Made by a program: the position numbers and the translations under genes. Shown in pieces: positions 1 to 12,600 of a stretch of 64,000 nt of DNA; position 1 is the stretch's first letter, and the number at the start of each line of letters is the position of its first letter. A model generated the notes under the pieces. That model did no database searches, was not told where the DNA came from, and saw nothing but the letters and a program-made list of their open reading frames with translations. The stretch is from positions 806,001-870,000 of the forward strand of contig CAXKVR010000034.1 in the NCBI GenBank assembly GCA_964058845.1. The letters run 5' to 3'. The stretch is from Carex sylvatica (Eukaryota > Streptophyta > Magnoliopsida > Poales > Cyperaceae).

Positions 1-505
1 CCCTGAATATGCACCGGACACGTCGGTCACGCAAAATATGAGATATCTCGGAGGATACACACTCGTAATTTCTAGCATCCTAGTTGTGAGAATCTCAACG
101 AAGTTAATTAATCCACTAGTTAAAAAAGTAAGTGAACGATTATAGATGAGTGTACTCCCCTTGCTCCTCAATCAGATAGCATCTGATTAGAGATACACAC
201 AGATCTTGATGTAATCCAAGGAGGCAACACAGTCGACAATTTCTTACTGAAGGTAATTGTAGCTTGGAGCTTTTGTGCATTAGATACTAAGCAGCTAGTA
301 ATCATTTCAAATAACCATAAAACTGTTAACTTACTCCAACTACAAATTCTGATAAATTACTAAGGACAAAAAACCTAAATTAAACCAACAAATAAGAGGA
401 ACATACAAATATTCCCACTACAATCTATACTTCTAGTCTTCACAGTGACATGTATAAGTAACCTTTTTTTAAAAAAAAATCTAGAACAGAGGCTGGACCC
501 ACTTG
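1..505. other. Intergenic DNA with half of a dispersed hairpin repeat
   Basis: Positions 1-60 match the right half of the hairpin repeat described at 8408-8511, including the GAGATATCTC core at about 41-50. The rest lies just downstream of the PDI gene stop on the minus strand and probably includes its 3' UTR. I see no other gene. Confidence 0.5.
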
Positions 506-2803
506 TCAGTCCAAGTGCTCACCGCGTGCATGAGAATTGTCCCCGCTCTGTCCACCAAAGTGTTGAACAAGCATGAGAACAGCAACAATAAAAACAATTA
601 AATATATCGAGTTAACAGTTATTAGCGAGTTGATGAAACCCATAAAAGAAGGCCCCTTCAATTTCTTCTTGATAGTGTTCCCTTGCCTATACCCTTCGAG
701 AAATCGGCTTATTTGGGTGCCTCGGTCCTCTTCTTCTAGCCTCTCTGACCCAACAACCTTTATTAAAACAAAATAATATTTTGTTATAAACATACAATGG
801 TTTATGAGTATCATACAACTTGTACATTTGACATACCAGTATTCATCATGAGGAAATGACTAAGCGGTAATGTCTTACCTGGTCACCTAATATATATTCT
901 ATGTTTATAAAAAATTCTCATTTGTATTCATGTTAAATTAATTAATTCAAGCTAGAATGAGAGAAAAAATATGTGCCATAATATCAACAGGGAAAACAAT
1001 GTTAAAAAAGTCTCACCAGTTCATATTCTTCATTTCCATCCCAAACAACGACTTTTGGAAGTTGTGCGCTTTTTGTTGCATCAAACCCATCAGCAAACTC
1101 CTCCCATTGCTTGACCCCGACAAAGCTGAATATCAAATCCCGATTTGCATTTGCGGCTGATCTCAAGACTCTAATCAATTGTGCTGAGTTTTCGTGCATC
1201 TCGTCTTGCACTATTGTCAGAACAATTTTTCGGGTCTCCTCCTTGAGCATTTTGAGGGTTTCGTGGTTAATTGGTACGGTAAGCGGCAAAAGAGATTGCT
1301 TTATGAAATCCTCCAAGAATTCACCTAATTGAGAGACAATTAAATTTATATTAGAGATTAAAATAAAATAATACTTGTATGATTGTTGTTTGTTCACAAA
1401 AATTAGCATGAATGTGCCTTTTTAATAACCTTGCTGAGCTTATTACGAGCATTTTGTTTTACTAGTTGTAGGAGTGTGTTTTTCAATTAGCCTTCACATT
1501 TGTTAATTTGTTCTCTGGAATCGGTACCAGGACACTATTAAACCAATCAATTGAACAATTGGTTCCTTACCAAAAATTGAACAGTATAATGATGAAAAAT
1601 TAAAAAATAAATACAGCATAACCAGAAAATGCCTAGTGGTTAACTTGAAGTACAACTATGAAAATTCTAGATTCAAACTAACCTTCAAAGGGGCCATAAA
1701 ACACACTCTTTTCACTATATTTAGGATTGATAAGTACCAGAGCCGGCACTTTGTCAAAATCATAGATCAACATCATATCCTCTGAGAAATCTTTTGCAAT
1801 AGCAAACCAAGCTTTCTTCTTGTATTTACTCCCAAATTCAGCAATTAATGATTCATCTAGACCAAAGCCTAAAAATATTGGGAAGCTTTTGCCGGCCGAG
1901 TCGACAAAATTTTGAATAGCATCATCCGCCTCAAGATGAGAAACATCAGGTGTAACAAACTTTTTGAGATATTGGACTAATATCTCGGCTTTTCTTGGTC
2001 CTGTGTATTCTATTGGCACTCCATGGATGAAGAACTTCAGTGTGGGAAAACCACTGAATTTTTTTTAAAGAAAAAAGGTAATGAAATCTAATCAGGTGTA
2101 AACAATAATCAACTGTATGCAAAAAAGTAATGAACTTTCTCAAGTGCAAATTTACCTACAGTGGTAAATATGATCAAATTTGCAATGCAATGCACTGAGT
2201 TTTGTTTTCTTTTCTTCTGATGGATATCCACAACTTAAATGTCAAAATGAACAGGACTTACTGCATTTAAAGATCTAAATAATAAAGTATGTAGTGGAAT
2301 CAGATCAAAAGGAAGAAAGAACCTACTCGATTTCGTATTTGGAAGCAATCTTGCTGTACTTGTCAGCATCTACTTTAGCTATAAAAATAGGTTTACTAAG
2401 CCCGGCTAACACAGGAGCAGCCGCATCTAACTAAAACAAAAAAGGAAAAAGAAAAGAAACCAAATCAGATCCTGAATTCACTTAATATAATATCTATCTA
2501 ATGGGTCGTGAAATTTGATTAGAGAAGATCCTGCAAGGCTGTAATTTTGATCCAGAGAGAAGAGAGAGGGAGCAATACGTAAATACTACTAACCTCAGGA
2601 GAAAGGCGCTTGCAGTGGCCACACCAAGGAGCGTAGAAATCGACGAGCAGAAAATCAAAGGCAGAGATTGCAGCGTCGAAATTGGAGGATGTGAGCTCGA
2701 TCACCGATCCGTCTCGCCTGAACTCGTCCTCTCCAGTTGTCGCCAAGGAGGGAGAGAACAGGATTGAGATCCATACAAGGTGAATCGCGATTGAGTTCGC
2801 CAT
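506..2803 (-). CDS. PDIL5-2: Protein disulfide isomerase-like, PDIL5-2 type (5 exons, 414 aa)
   Basis: Predicted ER thiol-disulfide oxidoreductase that would form or rearrange disulfides in secretory proteins. Exons on the minus strand: 2803-2594, 2430-2327, 2053-1683, 1324-1017 and 757-506. The total is 1245 nt, and every junction is GT-AG. A signal peptide covers about residues 1-22. One thioredoxin domain carries the active site APWCGHCK, with CGHC at residues 61-64, and continues across exon 2. Exon 3 has the cis-proline-type segment DGFPTLKFF. Exons 3-4 form the long redox-inactive region typical of this subfamily. A membrane span lies at about 379-397, followed by a short polar tail without KDEL. 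Length and layout (one CGHC, then a C-terminal anchor) fit plant PDIL5-2/PDI8 of about 440 aa. The start is the first ATG before the hydrophobic leader. No break is seen. The subfamily name rests on recalled family features. Confidence 0.93.
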
Positions 2804-4139
2804 CAGCTGCTTGCTCTATGTTAGTTGTTGGAGACGGAGTTATTGACTATGGATAAACTGTCACTGAAATGCCGGACCTACACACTTCGGTTCTGATACT
2901 TCATTACACGGACAGTCACACAGTCGAAGGTGAGAGCGTGCTCCAGACGAAGGGAGCGGAGGGAACGAACGGTAAATTTTCTGTGCAGAGAGAAAACTAT
3001 CAAAATCTGGTCTCAGATTGACTTATCTGTTCTAGAAGAGGAGAATCGGAGAGGGAACAAAGGAGAATGAGAGAAAGCGTGCACTGTTCGGAGGGGAGAG
3101 AAGACAAATTTTAGCGAAATTTGTCATCTCTAAATCAGAGTGTAGATTTTACTGTTCTGAGGGTACGCTACCTCCGTCGTCTTGTCCCTTTTTTTTCCTT
3201 TAATGAGATTTTTCTTTCGATGCTGGAGCATACCCTTAAAATTTTAAGTTTTAACAGAATAAATTTCACTTGCTGCATGGACTACAGTCTACAGCAAATC
3301 AAAATCCTTCTTGAGTCCAGACTCCAGACTCGCCAATTTTGTTAGCAAAAGCAAAAGGCACGAGCTCTCGAGGTATCCAGCATAGTGAGTAGTGACAAGT
3401 GACAAGATTCGTGTATTATATACGAATAATTTTTTTTTTGTGATATTGAATTGAATGTCGAATTATTTAGATGACTGAATTAAATTCGAATAATTTGCAA
3501 ATTTTATGAATTTTTTCTGAATTTTCCGAATTTTTTTTCATAATATATATATTTTTGGTTTCTTTTTTTCTCTCTTGTAAAATTGGAATCTCTAGTCCGG
3601 ATAATTCCGAATTATTTCCAAATTATATCTGAATCACGAATTTTTGATCTCGCCGAACCAAATCCGAATAATTCCTTTGTCACTATGGTCTCGAGGGGCC
3701 TGTGATTCGCAACAGGATTGGCCGCAAGATTTTGATGCAGAGAAAACAGAAGCTTAAAGTGTATTGGGCTATACTGTTCGTGAAGGAAGGCCCCACAGGC
3801 CCAACCCAAGTTCAAAATCTACCCAAACGAAATAGCGACTGGCACAGCATTATATTTACGGCCCAAAAATAGATTCTCTTTGTTTGTTCCAGACTTCCAG
3901 TGCTTTTTTTTATAAATGATTTTAATTTCATCATATTTTTCATTGCCCAAGTCCGGTATGTATCTGTGCATGATGTCCGATATATTTCTCTCTTTATTAT
4001 GAGATGCATTCTTATTAGCAGCAGATTCTACAAATCAACAGTAGGCCAAGATCTTGCGTCCTGAGGAAAACCAAGGACAGACGAACAGCTTAATGGCGTG
4101 GTGTATGCATCAGAGGATATGGAATCACACTGTACCAAT
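2804..4139. other. 5' flank of the PDI gene; AT-rich spacer with GAATTATT motifs
   Basis: The first 200-300 bases are GC-richer and probably hold the 5' UTR and promoter of the minus-strand PDI gene. At 3415-3680 a motif like CGAATTATT or its inverse CGAATAATT recurs several times, giving a weak fold-back pattern of an unclassified repeat. No gene is seen. Confidence 0.45.
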
Positions 4140-4494
4140 TGTTGGAAATTTCTGTGGATGAATAAAACAGAGACAAGACAAGAGAAATTCTGCTTTCAAC
4201 AATTTTCTTATTTTTGGAATTTCTTTATTTCCGAATACTCTGATCTCTATTACAAGTGTTGTATTTAAGCACTACACAAATCTATTTTTGGAAACAACTA
4301 ACCCACCTCAGCCACTAAACCTATTATAAGTACTTTCCATATTTAAAACACCCACTAACTTAATCTAAATATAGAGATACTAAATCTGGTTTACTTGACA
4401 AACCAGTTTTCTATTTTTAGTGCACCACTAACTCTTAATTTTGGACACACAATCAATTAACACAGAATTCTATTTTCGGATACTTGTTTCAACA
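4140..4494 (-). mobile_element. Copia LTR (355 bp), minus orientation
   Basis: The segment starts TGTTGGAAAT and ends TTTCAACA on the plus strand. The sequence just outside its right end reads on the minus strand as a polypurine tract (GGGGGAG). It is preceded there by the C-terminal coding end of a Copia polyprotein, so this is the 3' LTR of a minus-strand element. No partner LTR is present nearby. Confidence 0.75.
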
Positions 4495-4629
4495 CTCCCC
4501 CTCAGCGGTAAAACGATTACATCTGGGATACACCTATGTGTTCCCTGTTGAGCTCAAACTTCTCCTTTGTTAGCACCTTCGTAAATATGTCTGCAAACTG
4601 TTCGTTAGTTCGACAAAACTTCAACTACA
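4495..4629 (-). pseudogene. Copia polyprotein C-terminus (fragment)
   Basis: On the minus strand this reads FCRTNEQFADIFTK followed by a short tail and a stop. This is the conserved end of Copia RNase H. It lies directly upstream of the polypurine tract and LTR, as expected. An in-frame TAG lies just before the conserved block. The fragment stops abruptly at about 4629, where the neighbouring Copia sequence faces the other way. Confidence 0.8.
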
Positions 4630-5018
4630 CCACTTGTTCCAATTGAAAAATTCAAGAAGGAAGATGGTTTGGCAAAAGCAGATCCAACTGAATTTCGCAG
4701 TTTAGTTGGAAGTTTATTGTATCTAACTGCAACAAGGCCGGACATCATGTTCAGCTCAAGCCTTTTATCAAGGTATATGGATTGTCCTACTCAGAAACAT
4801 TTTACAGCGGCAAAACGAGTTCTAAGGTACATCAAAGGTACTGTTACTTATGGCATATGGTACAAACCTATCAGCAACTCAAAGCTGATTGGTTACACCG
4901 ATAGCGACTGGGCGGGATGCCAAGACAACATGAAGAGTACTTCAGGCTATGCATTCTCGCTTGGATCAGATATTTGCTCATGGTCATCCAAGAAACAGAA
5001 GCTGTACAAAATTGCTTG
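4630..5018 (+). pseudogene. Copia reverse transcriptase/RNase H fragment
   Basis: The plus strand translates as PLVPIEKFKKEDGL, then DPTEFRSLVGSLLYLTATRP and GYTDSDWAGC. These are the linker between reverse transcriptase and RNase H and the start of RNase H in Ty1/Copia elements. The frame ends after SSKKQK at about 5017, before the usual LSTAEAEY block. It faces opposite to the adjoining C-terminal piece and LTR, which suggests an internal inversion or two fused insertions. Not functional. Confidence 0.88.
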
Positions 5019-5019
5019 A

Positions 5020-5510
5020 ATTCGCTCGTTAATGGCTTGCTTTAACTCGCTCATTTACAACTCTAGTCAGTTTTAACTTGAGTTGGCTAACTCATTTAAT
5101 AAATGAGCTGAGTTTGAGCATAACCCAACTCGCTCATTTATAACTCAAGTTACATAACATGAGTTTACTGGTGCTTATGTACTAAGTTGTTGTATGAAAA
5201 ATTGCTGGATTCTAAGTTGTTGTTTGCTTTGAGATTGTTTGTATTTAGATAAACTATTATTAGGCCATTTCAATTGTTTGTGTATAGATAAACACATACT
5301 AGTGTATAATAATACCTAAGAACTTGACTGGTTAAATAAGTTATAAATGAGTTGCGAGTCAACTCGACTTGATAACGAGCTGAATTCGACTTGGCTCTAC
5401 AGCTCGTTATTACCATTCCAACTCAAGTTGACTCGCTCGTTTATTAAATGAGTTGAGTACGAATTAGGGGTAACTCGCTCAAACTCGGTTCATTTACAGC
5501 CCTACCCAGC
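5020..5510. repeat. Repeat rich in ACTCGCTCA / GAGTTGAG motifs, possible DNA transposon remnant
   Basis: The left end begins AATTCGCTCGTTAATGG. The right end runs CTCGGTTCATTTACAGCCC. Both carry inverted arrays of CTCGCTCATTTA and its complement, so the segment can fold back. Ends of the form GGGCTGTAAATGAACC are common in plant hAT-like nonautonomous elements; that assignment is from general knowledge. Related degenerate motifs recur near 26.8-27.3 kb and 46.0-46.2 kb. Confidence 0.45.
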
Positions 5511-5911
5511 ACTAGAGGATAAACACATTAAAAAACCACATCTTAGTGTAAACTGACAGTACACATTGCAATTCGGCTCAAAATCTTTAAAACACCTTCA
5601 ACTGTAAATATACTATGCGATCTGGTTTACTCATCCTTAGATCATGGTTGTCTTTACTCAGCAACTTTTATGAAGTTATTGTAAAGAATACATAAATGAT
5701 TGAGCCGATTGTCTCTGACAATATGTAATTAATCTTATTATGTTCTGGTAGAAGCAAATTTCAGCATTGCTTCGAAGTATTGCAAGCAACAATAACAAGA
5801 ATCAACAGACACTCGACCATTCTAAATATTGGAAAACATCAAACAGAGAAAGGCAAAAATTACATTAACATCACCAGATAAAGGATCAAGTTTTCATGAC
5901 CGACATTTATG

Positions 5912-7014
5912 TGTTGGAGAATCATAAAGGCTAAACAATTATGTCTTATCTAGAGATCAAACAATTACATCTCATCTAGGGGTCAAACACTTACACCCCG
6001 AGGACGATGAAACAATCCCCACCTTAACCTAAAACCGTCCTATGCCAAAGAGACTCAAAACATAAACTTAAGTGCGGAATACAATACCTGATTCCATATT
6101 GTTTGTCATGGAATTCTGAATTCGTTGTAGTAGCGGCAACCGTCTCCGTGAGTGCGAGACAAGACTTTATATAGCTTTTCCTTTCACGCCCTTTTGGTTG
6201 GATTATAGATTAGGTCTTCCAAAGCAACAAGATCGCCGTTGAGAGATCCTCTCCAATTTCCTTATGAATCACTCATCTCAATTCTTTAATGGTGGAAGAG
6301 AAAGAGAAGGCCCTCAAAATTCTGTATAGAATAACCTCTATAAGAATTCTGAGATGAGTTAGTTATCTTGTGTCTTGGGGACCCATCTATTTATAGCATT
6401 ACACATCAGACAGCGCGAGTGCGGGTGAGCCACCCGCACTGCGTCTCAGTGAGTCCACACTGGGTCGAGACGTGTCCAAACAACCGCCTTAAATTACATT
6501 CCATAAATAGCCTATATCCTGAGTGCGTCCGCACTCAGATTCAGTGCGGGTCATTCACTCGCACTGTGCTAAAACTAGAATCTGAAAATTGCCCAAGTAC
6601 TCAGTGCGGGTCAGTCCACCCGCACTGGGCTCGGACTTTTGCTTTGTCTGAACTTTTAGAAAATTGTCCAATTCCTGAGTGCGTCCGCATTAGGCTCGGA
6701 CTTTTTTCTGTGTTACCCTGAAGTTCACAGAAATTGGCTAAGTACTAAGTGCGTCCGCACTCAGATCCAGTGTGGGTGAGCCACCCGCACTGGGCCCCAA
6801 AAAGCAGTTTTCTGTATTTGCAAATCTCAGAATCAGACCATTAATGATTTGATCTTTGCCTAAATTATTCTACACACTTATGGACCACATCCTGTTGAAT
6901 ACATAGATTGTCTAATGTCTTAATTTGATCACTTTAATTGTGACAACCATATTTGACAGTATACAATTCATAATTATATTACATATATGCTCAACGTTGA
7001 ATTAAAATCCAACA
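5912..7014 (-). mobile_element. Solo LTR of a Copia element (1103 bp) with TTATG target duplication
   Basis: The element runs from TGTTGGAGAATC to AATCCAACA and is flanked on both sides by TTATG (5907-5911 and 7015-7019), a perfect 5-bp target duplication. Its outer parts resemble the LTRs at 21257-22054 and 25512-26295, including AATACCTGATTCCAT and a last stretch of about 190 bases. Minus orientation is inferred from that similarity. The middle (6410-6800) is filled with GTGCGG...CCGCAC palindromes that the other two LTRs lack. No internal domain remains, so it arose by LTR-LTR recombination. Confidence 0.88.
6410..6800. repeat. Cluster of GTGCGGGTG..CCACCCGCAC palindromes inside the solo LTR
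   Basis: At least seven imperfect palindromes are visible, for example near 6418-6442, 6520-6536, 6541-6564, 6602-6627 and 6748-6764. They are of two sorts: a short one (GTGCGTCCGCAC) and one with a 4-6 base loop (GTGCGGGTGAGCCACCCGCA). Spacers between them contain repeated phrases such as GGCTCGGACTTTT. The same palindromes occur in an unrelated Gypsy element at 59.04-59.26 and 62.43-62.56 kb. Confidence 0.85.
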
Positions 7015-7149
7015 TTATGGTCTTAGCCAAAGTTATTATGGAAGCAAACTAGAGGCTTCTTTTGAACAACAAACAAATTCTAAAAAAAAGAAAAGAAATT
7101 AAAGTATCATGTCATTCCAAGTATCAGCATGTAATGGAAAAAGGGATCA

Positions 7150-8058
7150 TCAGCCAGAGGCAGTCTTTTTCTGCATGAAATCAACAGCAATCAGCGGCAC
7201 AGCAATACCAACGCCGAATGCACCTCCGACAGACAGATACATCTTCATCTTTTGGTTCTTCATCTTGTGAAGGTTGTACATATGCTTTGCATGGAGATAG
7301 TACGGTTCATCGTGCACATGGGCACTGAGTCTTTTCGTGCCAGTAGCATGCAGGCTGCGAGTAGCTGTTGTACAGTAAAATCATTACATAAAAAAAATGT
7401 TTGAAAACTAACAGTAAGTCATTGAGGGATCTGAAAAACCAGAAGCATAGACCTGACTGTAATAACGTGACTTATTGAGTTTTTAAAATATATTTAACAC
7501 ACATTGGTAATGGCCTACTAATTTCAGGAAAAAAAAAAACACAGAGAGAAAAACCTTCTTCCTATTGATTTGCTGGAGAAAATGCTAGTCTGAAATGAAG
7601 ACTCCAATGACTGATTATGTCATTGTACTAACTATAGATGGAACCAGTTACAATTTAACAAAGGTTCCCATGGTGCTTCTTTCTTGGCTTTCATGGTTGT
7701 GCTCGGTTGAAAAATTTCAAATTATTATTACATGGATGACTTGTTATATTTCATTTAATATCAATTACCAAAGTATTATATTGGATTTGGTCATGTAACT
7801 ATGTAAGCTTGCTAGTTCCTGTACTAGTCTAAAACTCCATTGCTAAAATCCACAAAGAAAATAGAGCGAGGTCTCAAGGTTCCATCTTTTTCAAAGAAAG
7901 AGAAGGTGTTGCGAATTGAATCGAACTACAACGTTAAATTCTACGTTAAGAAATATTAGAGTGAACCGTTTAAAAGGAAAATTACCTGATCTCGAAAGGG
8001 AGGCTTCAGAGGCGGCGAACAGCTTCAAGCCAAACTGGAGACTTCTGTTCAACGCCAT
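7150..8058 (-). CDS. Mitochondrial protein resembling cytochrome c oxidase subunit 7c (2 exons, 95 aa)
   Basis: Probable small single-span subunit of respiratory complex IV in the inner mitochondrial membrane. Exons on the minus strand are 8058-7986 and 7364-7150 (73 + 215 = 288 nt), with GT-AG ends and a codon split after its first base. Residues 1-35 are rich in Arg, Ser, Leu and Ala with almost no acid, like a mitochondrial presequence. Then come HVHDEPYYLHAKHMYNLHKM, a basic stretch and one hydrophobic span at about 66-87. The span ends GVGIAVPLIAVDFMQKK, similar in spacing to the G.GFA.PF..V..Q..K end of animal COX7c. Plant homologues of about 97 aa have been placed in complex IV; I recall this rather than checked it. 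The ORF is intact. The start is the only ATG before the presequence. Confidence 0.75.
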
Positions 8059-9660
8059 TATTTCCTTTCGTTTTTTCTTCCTCTCCTCTCTCTTTCTCTC
8101 AGGAGTTGATTTCTAGGAGAGAAATCGAAATGCCTCTGACTCGAACTGAAACAGGAGAATAAGTACGAAACCAGGAAAGGTACTCAAAACTGTGGGCGAT
8201 GATACAGACATTTTCTTGAATCAGATTCACTATGGAATTCGATCAGTATCTTATCATGTGGTAAACTACTGACGTGATTGTGAGACCCGAGATAATAAAC
8301 AATTTACGACAGAGGGTCCCAGATGTCGGTAATCAATTCACAGCCGCGAACTTTTCAACCCGCTCCTCCGCTCCTTTAATTTCAGTTCAGGTCACCCCGT
8401 CGAACTCGCATCCTCTGAGATATCTCATATTTTGCGTGGCCCCTTGCGCTATCCCCGAATAGGCACCGGACACGTAGGTCACGAAAAATATGAGATATCT
8501 CAGGAGATGCGCACTCCAGGCCGTCTGGGTTGCGCTTTGCACAACTCGGAGGACTGTAAAAGGATGCCCCGGCATCGCATCAAATTTGGTCCAGTACGAG
8601 GTGAGACGCGTCAGATTCACATCAACATTCGAAAATGTTTAATTGATCAATAAAAATTAAAAGTTGTTCGTGCGAATCTCAATTCTAATCGGACGTCTAT
8701 GATTCTGCACAACTTATATCTACTTTTGTAGATCTCTTTGATCGATTAAATGAAAGTTGTTCGTGCAAATCTGGATTCTGATCGGACGTCTATGATTCTG
8801 CATAAATCATCTACTGTTGTAGATCTCTTGTACCAATGTGCCGTAGTCTGCATGCAGCTCCATCGATTAAAATTAGACGGTCCACGTAGAAGGCATAATT
8901 AATGTTTCGAAATGTGATTTTTCTCATGCGTTTGAAACATCATGCATGTTGCATATACGAATTTTAACGTGGAATTATATATTTAAATTTTAAAATGAGT
9001 TATCAATATCTACGATCAATTTCTGTAATCGTGACAAATTAACAAAGTAATATCCAGAGTCATGAGTCATGATAATATTCAATTGAGAACATTGTTAATA
9101 AAGTGTATTGTATAGAAATTAAAATGTCTGCATACACATTCACATGAACGGGGTTGTATATACAAACACATATTTTAATTCATATATGTGATGTGATCTC
9201 ATACAAATATATTGTCGATACAACCAGCCGTAAAAACACTAGTTATAAACGACTCCCACTTGAATATATCCAATTTAACAGTCCGTGTGATCTACAGATT
9301 CTGGTCCAATATACTAAAATGGTCTGCTCAACACGACCCAACCCATATTCGGACTTTTCTTTACAACCAAGGAAAAACTAAAAGCCCGTTAATATAGTCG
9401 GGTTCGGTCCAGTCTAATAAGCAAAATATTTTAATAGAAGGGCTTCTGCCTATTTTTTTTTCAAAAAGTCCAATAAGAAAAACACCCGAAACCTATTGCA
9501 CGACTTTCTACTTTAGAAAATAAGGAAAAACTAAAAGCCCGTTAAGCAAAAAACCCTGAAACCGAAATACCCCCCTTCTCTCTTCCTTGTTCTTCTCGCC
9601 TCTTTGATTGAACTACCGGGTACCTCTTCTAAGAAATAGCACGACCTTTCCTCTATATGA
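8059..9660. promoter_or_regulatory. Divergent intergenic region between the COX7c-like and EI24 genes
   Basis: About 1.6 kb separates two start codons that point away from each other, so both promoters should lie here. The middle is taken up by the hairpin repeat at 8408-8511 and a roughly 100-bp tandem duplication at about 8660-8835 (both copies contain TCGGACGTCTATGATTCTGC). Near EI24, a perfect 24-bp direct repeat occurs at 9369-9392 and 9522-9545, and a pyrimidine tract (CCCCCCTTCTCTCTTCC) lies at about 9571-9587. AAACCCTGAAACC at about 9551 resembles a plant telo-box. Promoter elements themselves were not resolved. Confidence 0.5.
8408..8511. repeat. Hairpin repeat with GAGATATCTC cores
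   Basis: The left arm GCATCCTCTGAGATATCTCA and the right arm TGAGATATCTCAGGAGATGC are near-perfect inverted repeats about 30 bp long. They enclose CCCCGAATAGGCACCGGACA. Each arm itself contains the 10-bp palindrome GAGATATCTC. Related copies lie at 1-60, 34668-34850 and, more diverged, 49283-49365. Confidence 0.75.
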
Positions 9661-12600
9661 ATGGCGAAGCTTCTTCTAGAAGTTAAGCGCTACGGTCTCC
9701 TATGGCTCGCTGGGTTCAAAGAGGCTTGTTGCTTTCACCGCGCCATTTTCTTCTGCGCCAGGTTTTATTATCTTCTACCTTTTTTTATTTTTGGATTTTG
9801 TTCTGATTTTCAATTAATTAGAAGAAAATAGTTGAATTATCATATGAATTTGTTGTGTGCAGTTCGAAAATGCTACTGATAAGAACTGGACAGTGTTTCC
9901 TCTTGAACGGACTAATCTTCCTCGGAAGGTAATTTTTTTTAGATTAATGTATATGTTTATTTTTAGACCTTACTTTTTTCCGATTAATATGTTTACTGTA
10001 TAATTTATGTAGCTTATTTATTCTGAGATCATTCGTAATTCCAATTCTCATGTGGATATTACCCGATCAATGTGATCAGATATCAGCCGTGGCACTTTAT
10101 TCCTTTCTGCGCTCTTTTCTAATCCAAATTTTCTATGTAAGTCATTACTCCAAGCATTGGCCTATTCTTCTCTACTTAAGTGATTACTTTGAAATATGTA
10201 ATTTCTAATCCTTGCTTACTCTCTTTTTTATTTTATTTTATCTACAGGTGCTTTGGGTTTATCCTCTCTATCTTTTCAGTTTAATACTGGGATTTTTATG
10301 GTATGTTAGTTCATCATAACATATATGATTTTGTTTTATGTTGCATACTATGGAATTTAATTTCAGCTGACATGTATTAATACTGTACCAAACTGGTACA
10401 GCATAAGCATAGAAAGTAACCTACGTAAAGATAAACTCAATTAAACCCAGTCCCTCTGTAAGATAAACCTTAATTAAACTCAAACAAAAGGGTGCTAGCT
10501 GGTCCATGTAGTGCTGCACCAGTACCAAACCTTACTGGTACAATTGGGTATCAGACTCCAAGCTGGTAATCTCTCCTCTTTACCATTGTAATGCAGCTTA
10601 TTAATTGAATGATTTTGCATGTAAGCACTGGTGCTTTCATTAATTCTTACAAGAAGTAAATGGTAGAACTAGGGAGGAGACAAAGAAATAGTTTTACAAT
10701 TAATCTCTCCAATGAAATTTTTGATATGTATTTTCTAACTTTGGTATATCTTAAAATTAGGTATTCCGACATAGCCAAGTATTCTTTTGAGGTAATAAAA
10801 GAACGTGAAAAATCTAAGGCTCAGCCATCCGAGAATAGTAAAAATAATGGCACAGAGAGGCCAGGAGTTGATGGGTAGGTCCATAACCAGATTTTGATAA
10901 TTTTTTATTCATCTTTTGCGAGACCAGAAAACTTATGCCCCTAGAAAATATGAGATGTATTTTCTGTACCACTCACTTTTCCTTATTCTTCACTACTCTT
11001 CCTTCCTCATGTTTTCTCTTTATCCAACTTCTCTTTGGTTTTTACTATTTTCCTTATCTTACGAGGGAGAGAATTTTTGATTCTTTTACCTGAGGATACA
11101 TAGTATTGTCAGATTTTGAAGGGACACGTATGAATTTTTTTACCCATTTTCTTTTTGGGTTTTAATTTTTTGCAATATGTTTCTCTCTTATTTCATAGGC
11201 TTGCCATTGGGATAGGTGAACAGATCTATTCGGGCCTTTTGCTGACTATATTCTTTTTCGAGGTGCAGTGGTGGTGCGCTTTTATTTCTTTTATTAAGCT
11301 CTGTTTATTGCTGGAAATCTTTTTACTGCTGGTTCTAACTAAATTAATGTTAATATATGATTTAACAGGTTTCTGTAGCTGATTCCTTGCCCTTTATTGG
11401 AAAAGCAACGAGTTTTTTTCTACTTTCTTGGATGAATGCATACTACTGCTTTGAGTAAGCAAAGACTTAACATACTAATTAAAAAGGAAATTCTTGTCCC
11501 CGTAAAAGTATCTCTCTTTAAGTCTCTTGAGTTTGAATAGGGATGCATTTTCTCCAAATAAGAAAAAAAAAGGAAGAATGACATTATAAAAGTATTCTTA
11601 GAAATTATATGCTATACTTTTTTTATTGGAAATGCATTATTTCTTATGAAACAATTTTTTTTTATGTTATGATGAAAGGAAACCTTGAAATACTGTGCAC
11701 TATCAGCGTGGAGAAAACTGTGGGATCATAAGCCAAGTGCAATTTCATCTTTAGCCCTAATAAAACATGAAAATGTTTGCTGAAGCCCTGCAAAATGAGA
11801 AATTTTGTTGATATACTAAAAAAAAAATACCATAAATGCCCCTGTTGCTTTTAACCTGCCAATGAAGCAAAGCTAAGGGATTTTCGTAGTTTTGTAGAAG
11901 TATCAGTAACATTCATCATTTCTCATAGTTACATTGAACATGTAATGTCTTTCAGAGACACCTTTGCTTTGACATGAACTAAGGATTGCAGTAACAACCA
12001 GTACCAGTATGACTCAATTGGAACATTCTATATGGACTATATTAGTAGCCTCGTCATTCACTTATAACATGCACAAAAGAGAAACAAAAATAAAAATTAA
12101 GGCGATTGCTTAATTTCTGTTAGATCCAAGTGGAACTACTCTGGAGTGAGCTTGAATTCCAAACTTGAGTTCTTTGAATCTAATTGGGCCTTCTTTGCTG
12201 GCTTTGGTACGTTTATGGTTATCTCAATCTTTCTTTTACTTCAATTGTGCTTATTAGTTTTTTCTGTATCAGAAAACGGAGATGAAATGCTTGTCAAACT
12301 AAAATGATAATCACTTGCAAACTAAATGTGCTGATGTTTAATTAAACAGGAAGCCCATCTGTGATTCCAAGCCTCTTCTTCACTCGACTTATTAGCAATG
12401 GAATTATCGGTTTCCTATATCCTGTGGTATGAGAAAAAGGATTTGCAATTGTTTATTGTCGAGAAAATAGTATCGATTTTAATTATGCTCACTATGTAGT
12501 GAATGAAATTTGGAGGTTTCAAAATCCATTATATCTTTTTGCCTTTGAATGATTCCAGATGCTTAGGTCTAGTAACTTATACTATGAAAATATGTTCTTA

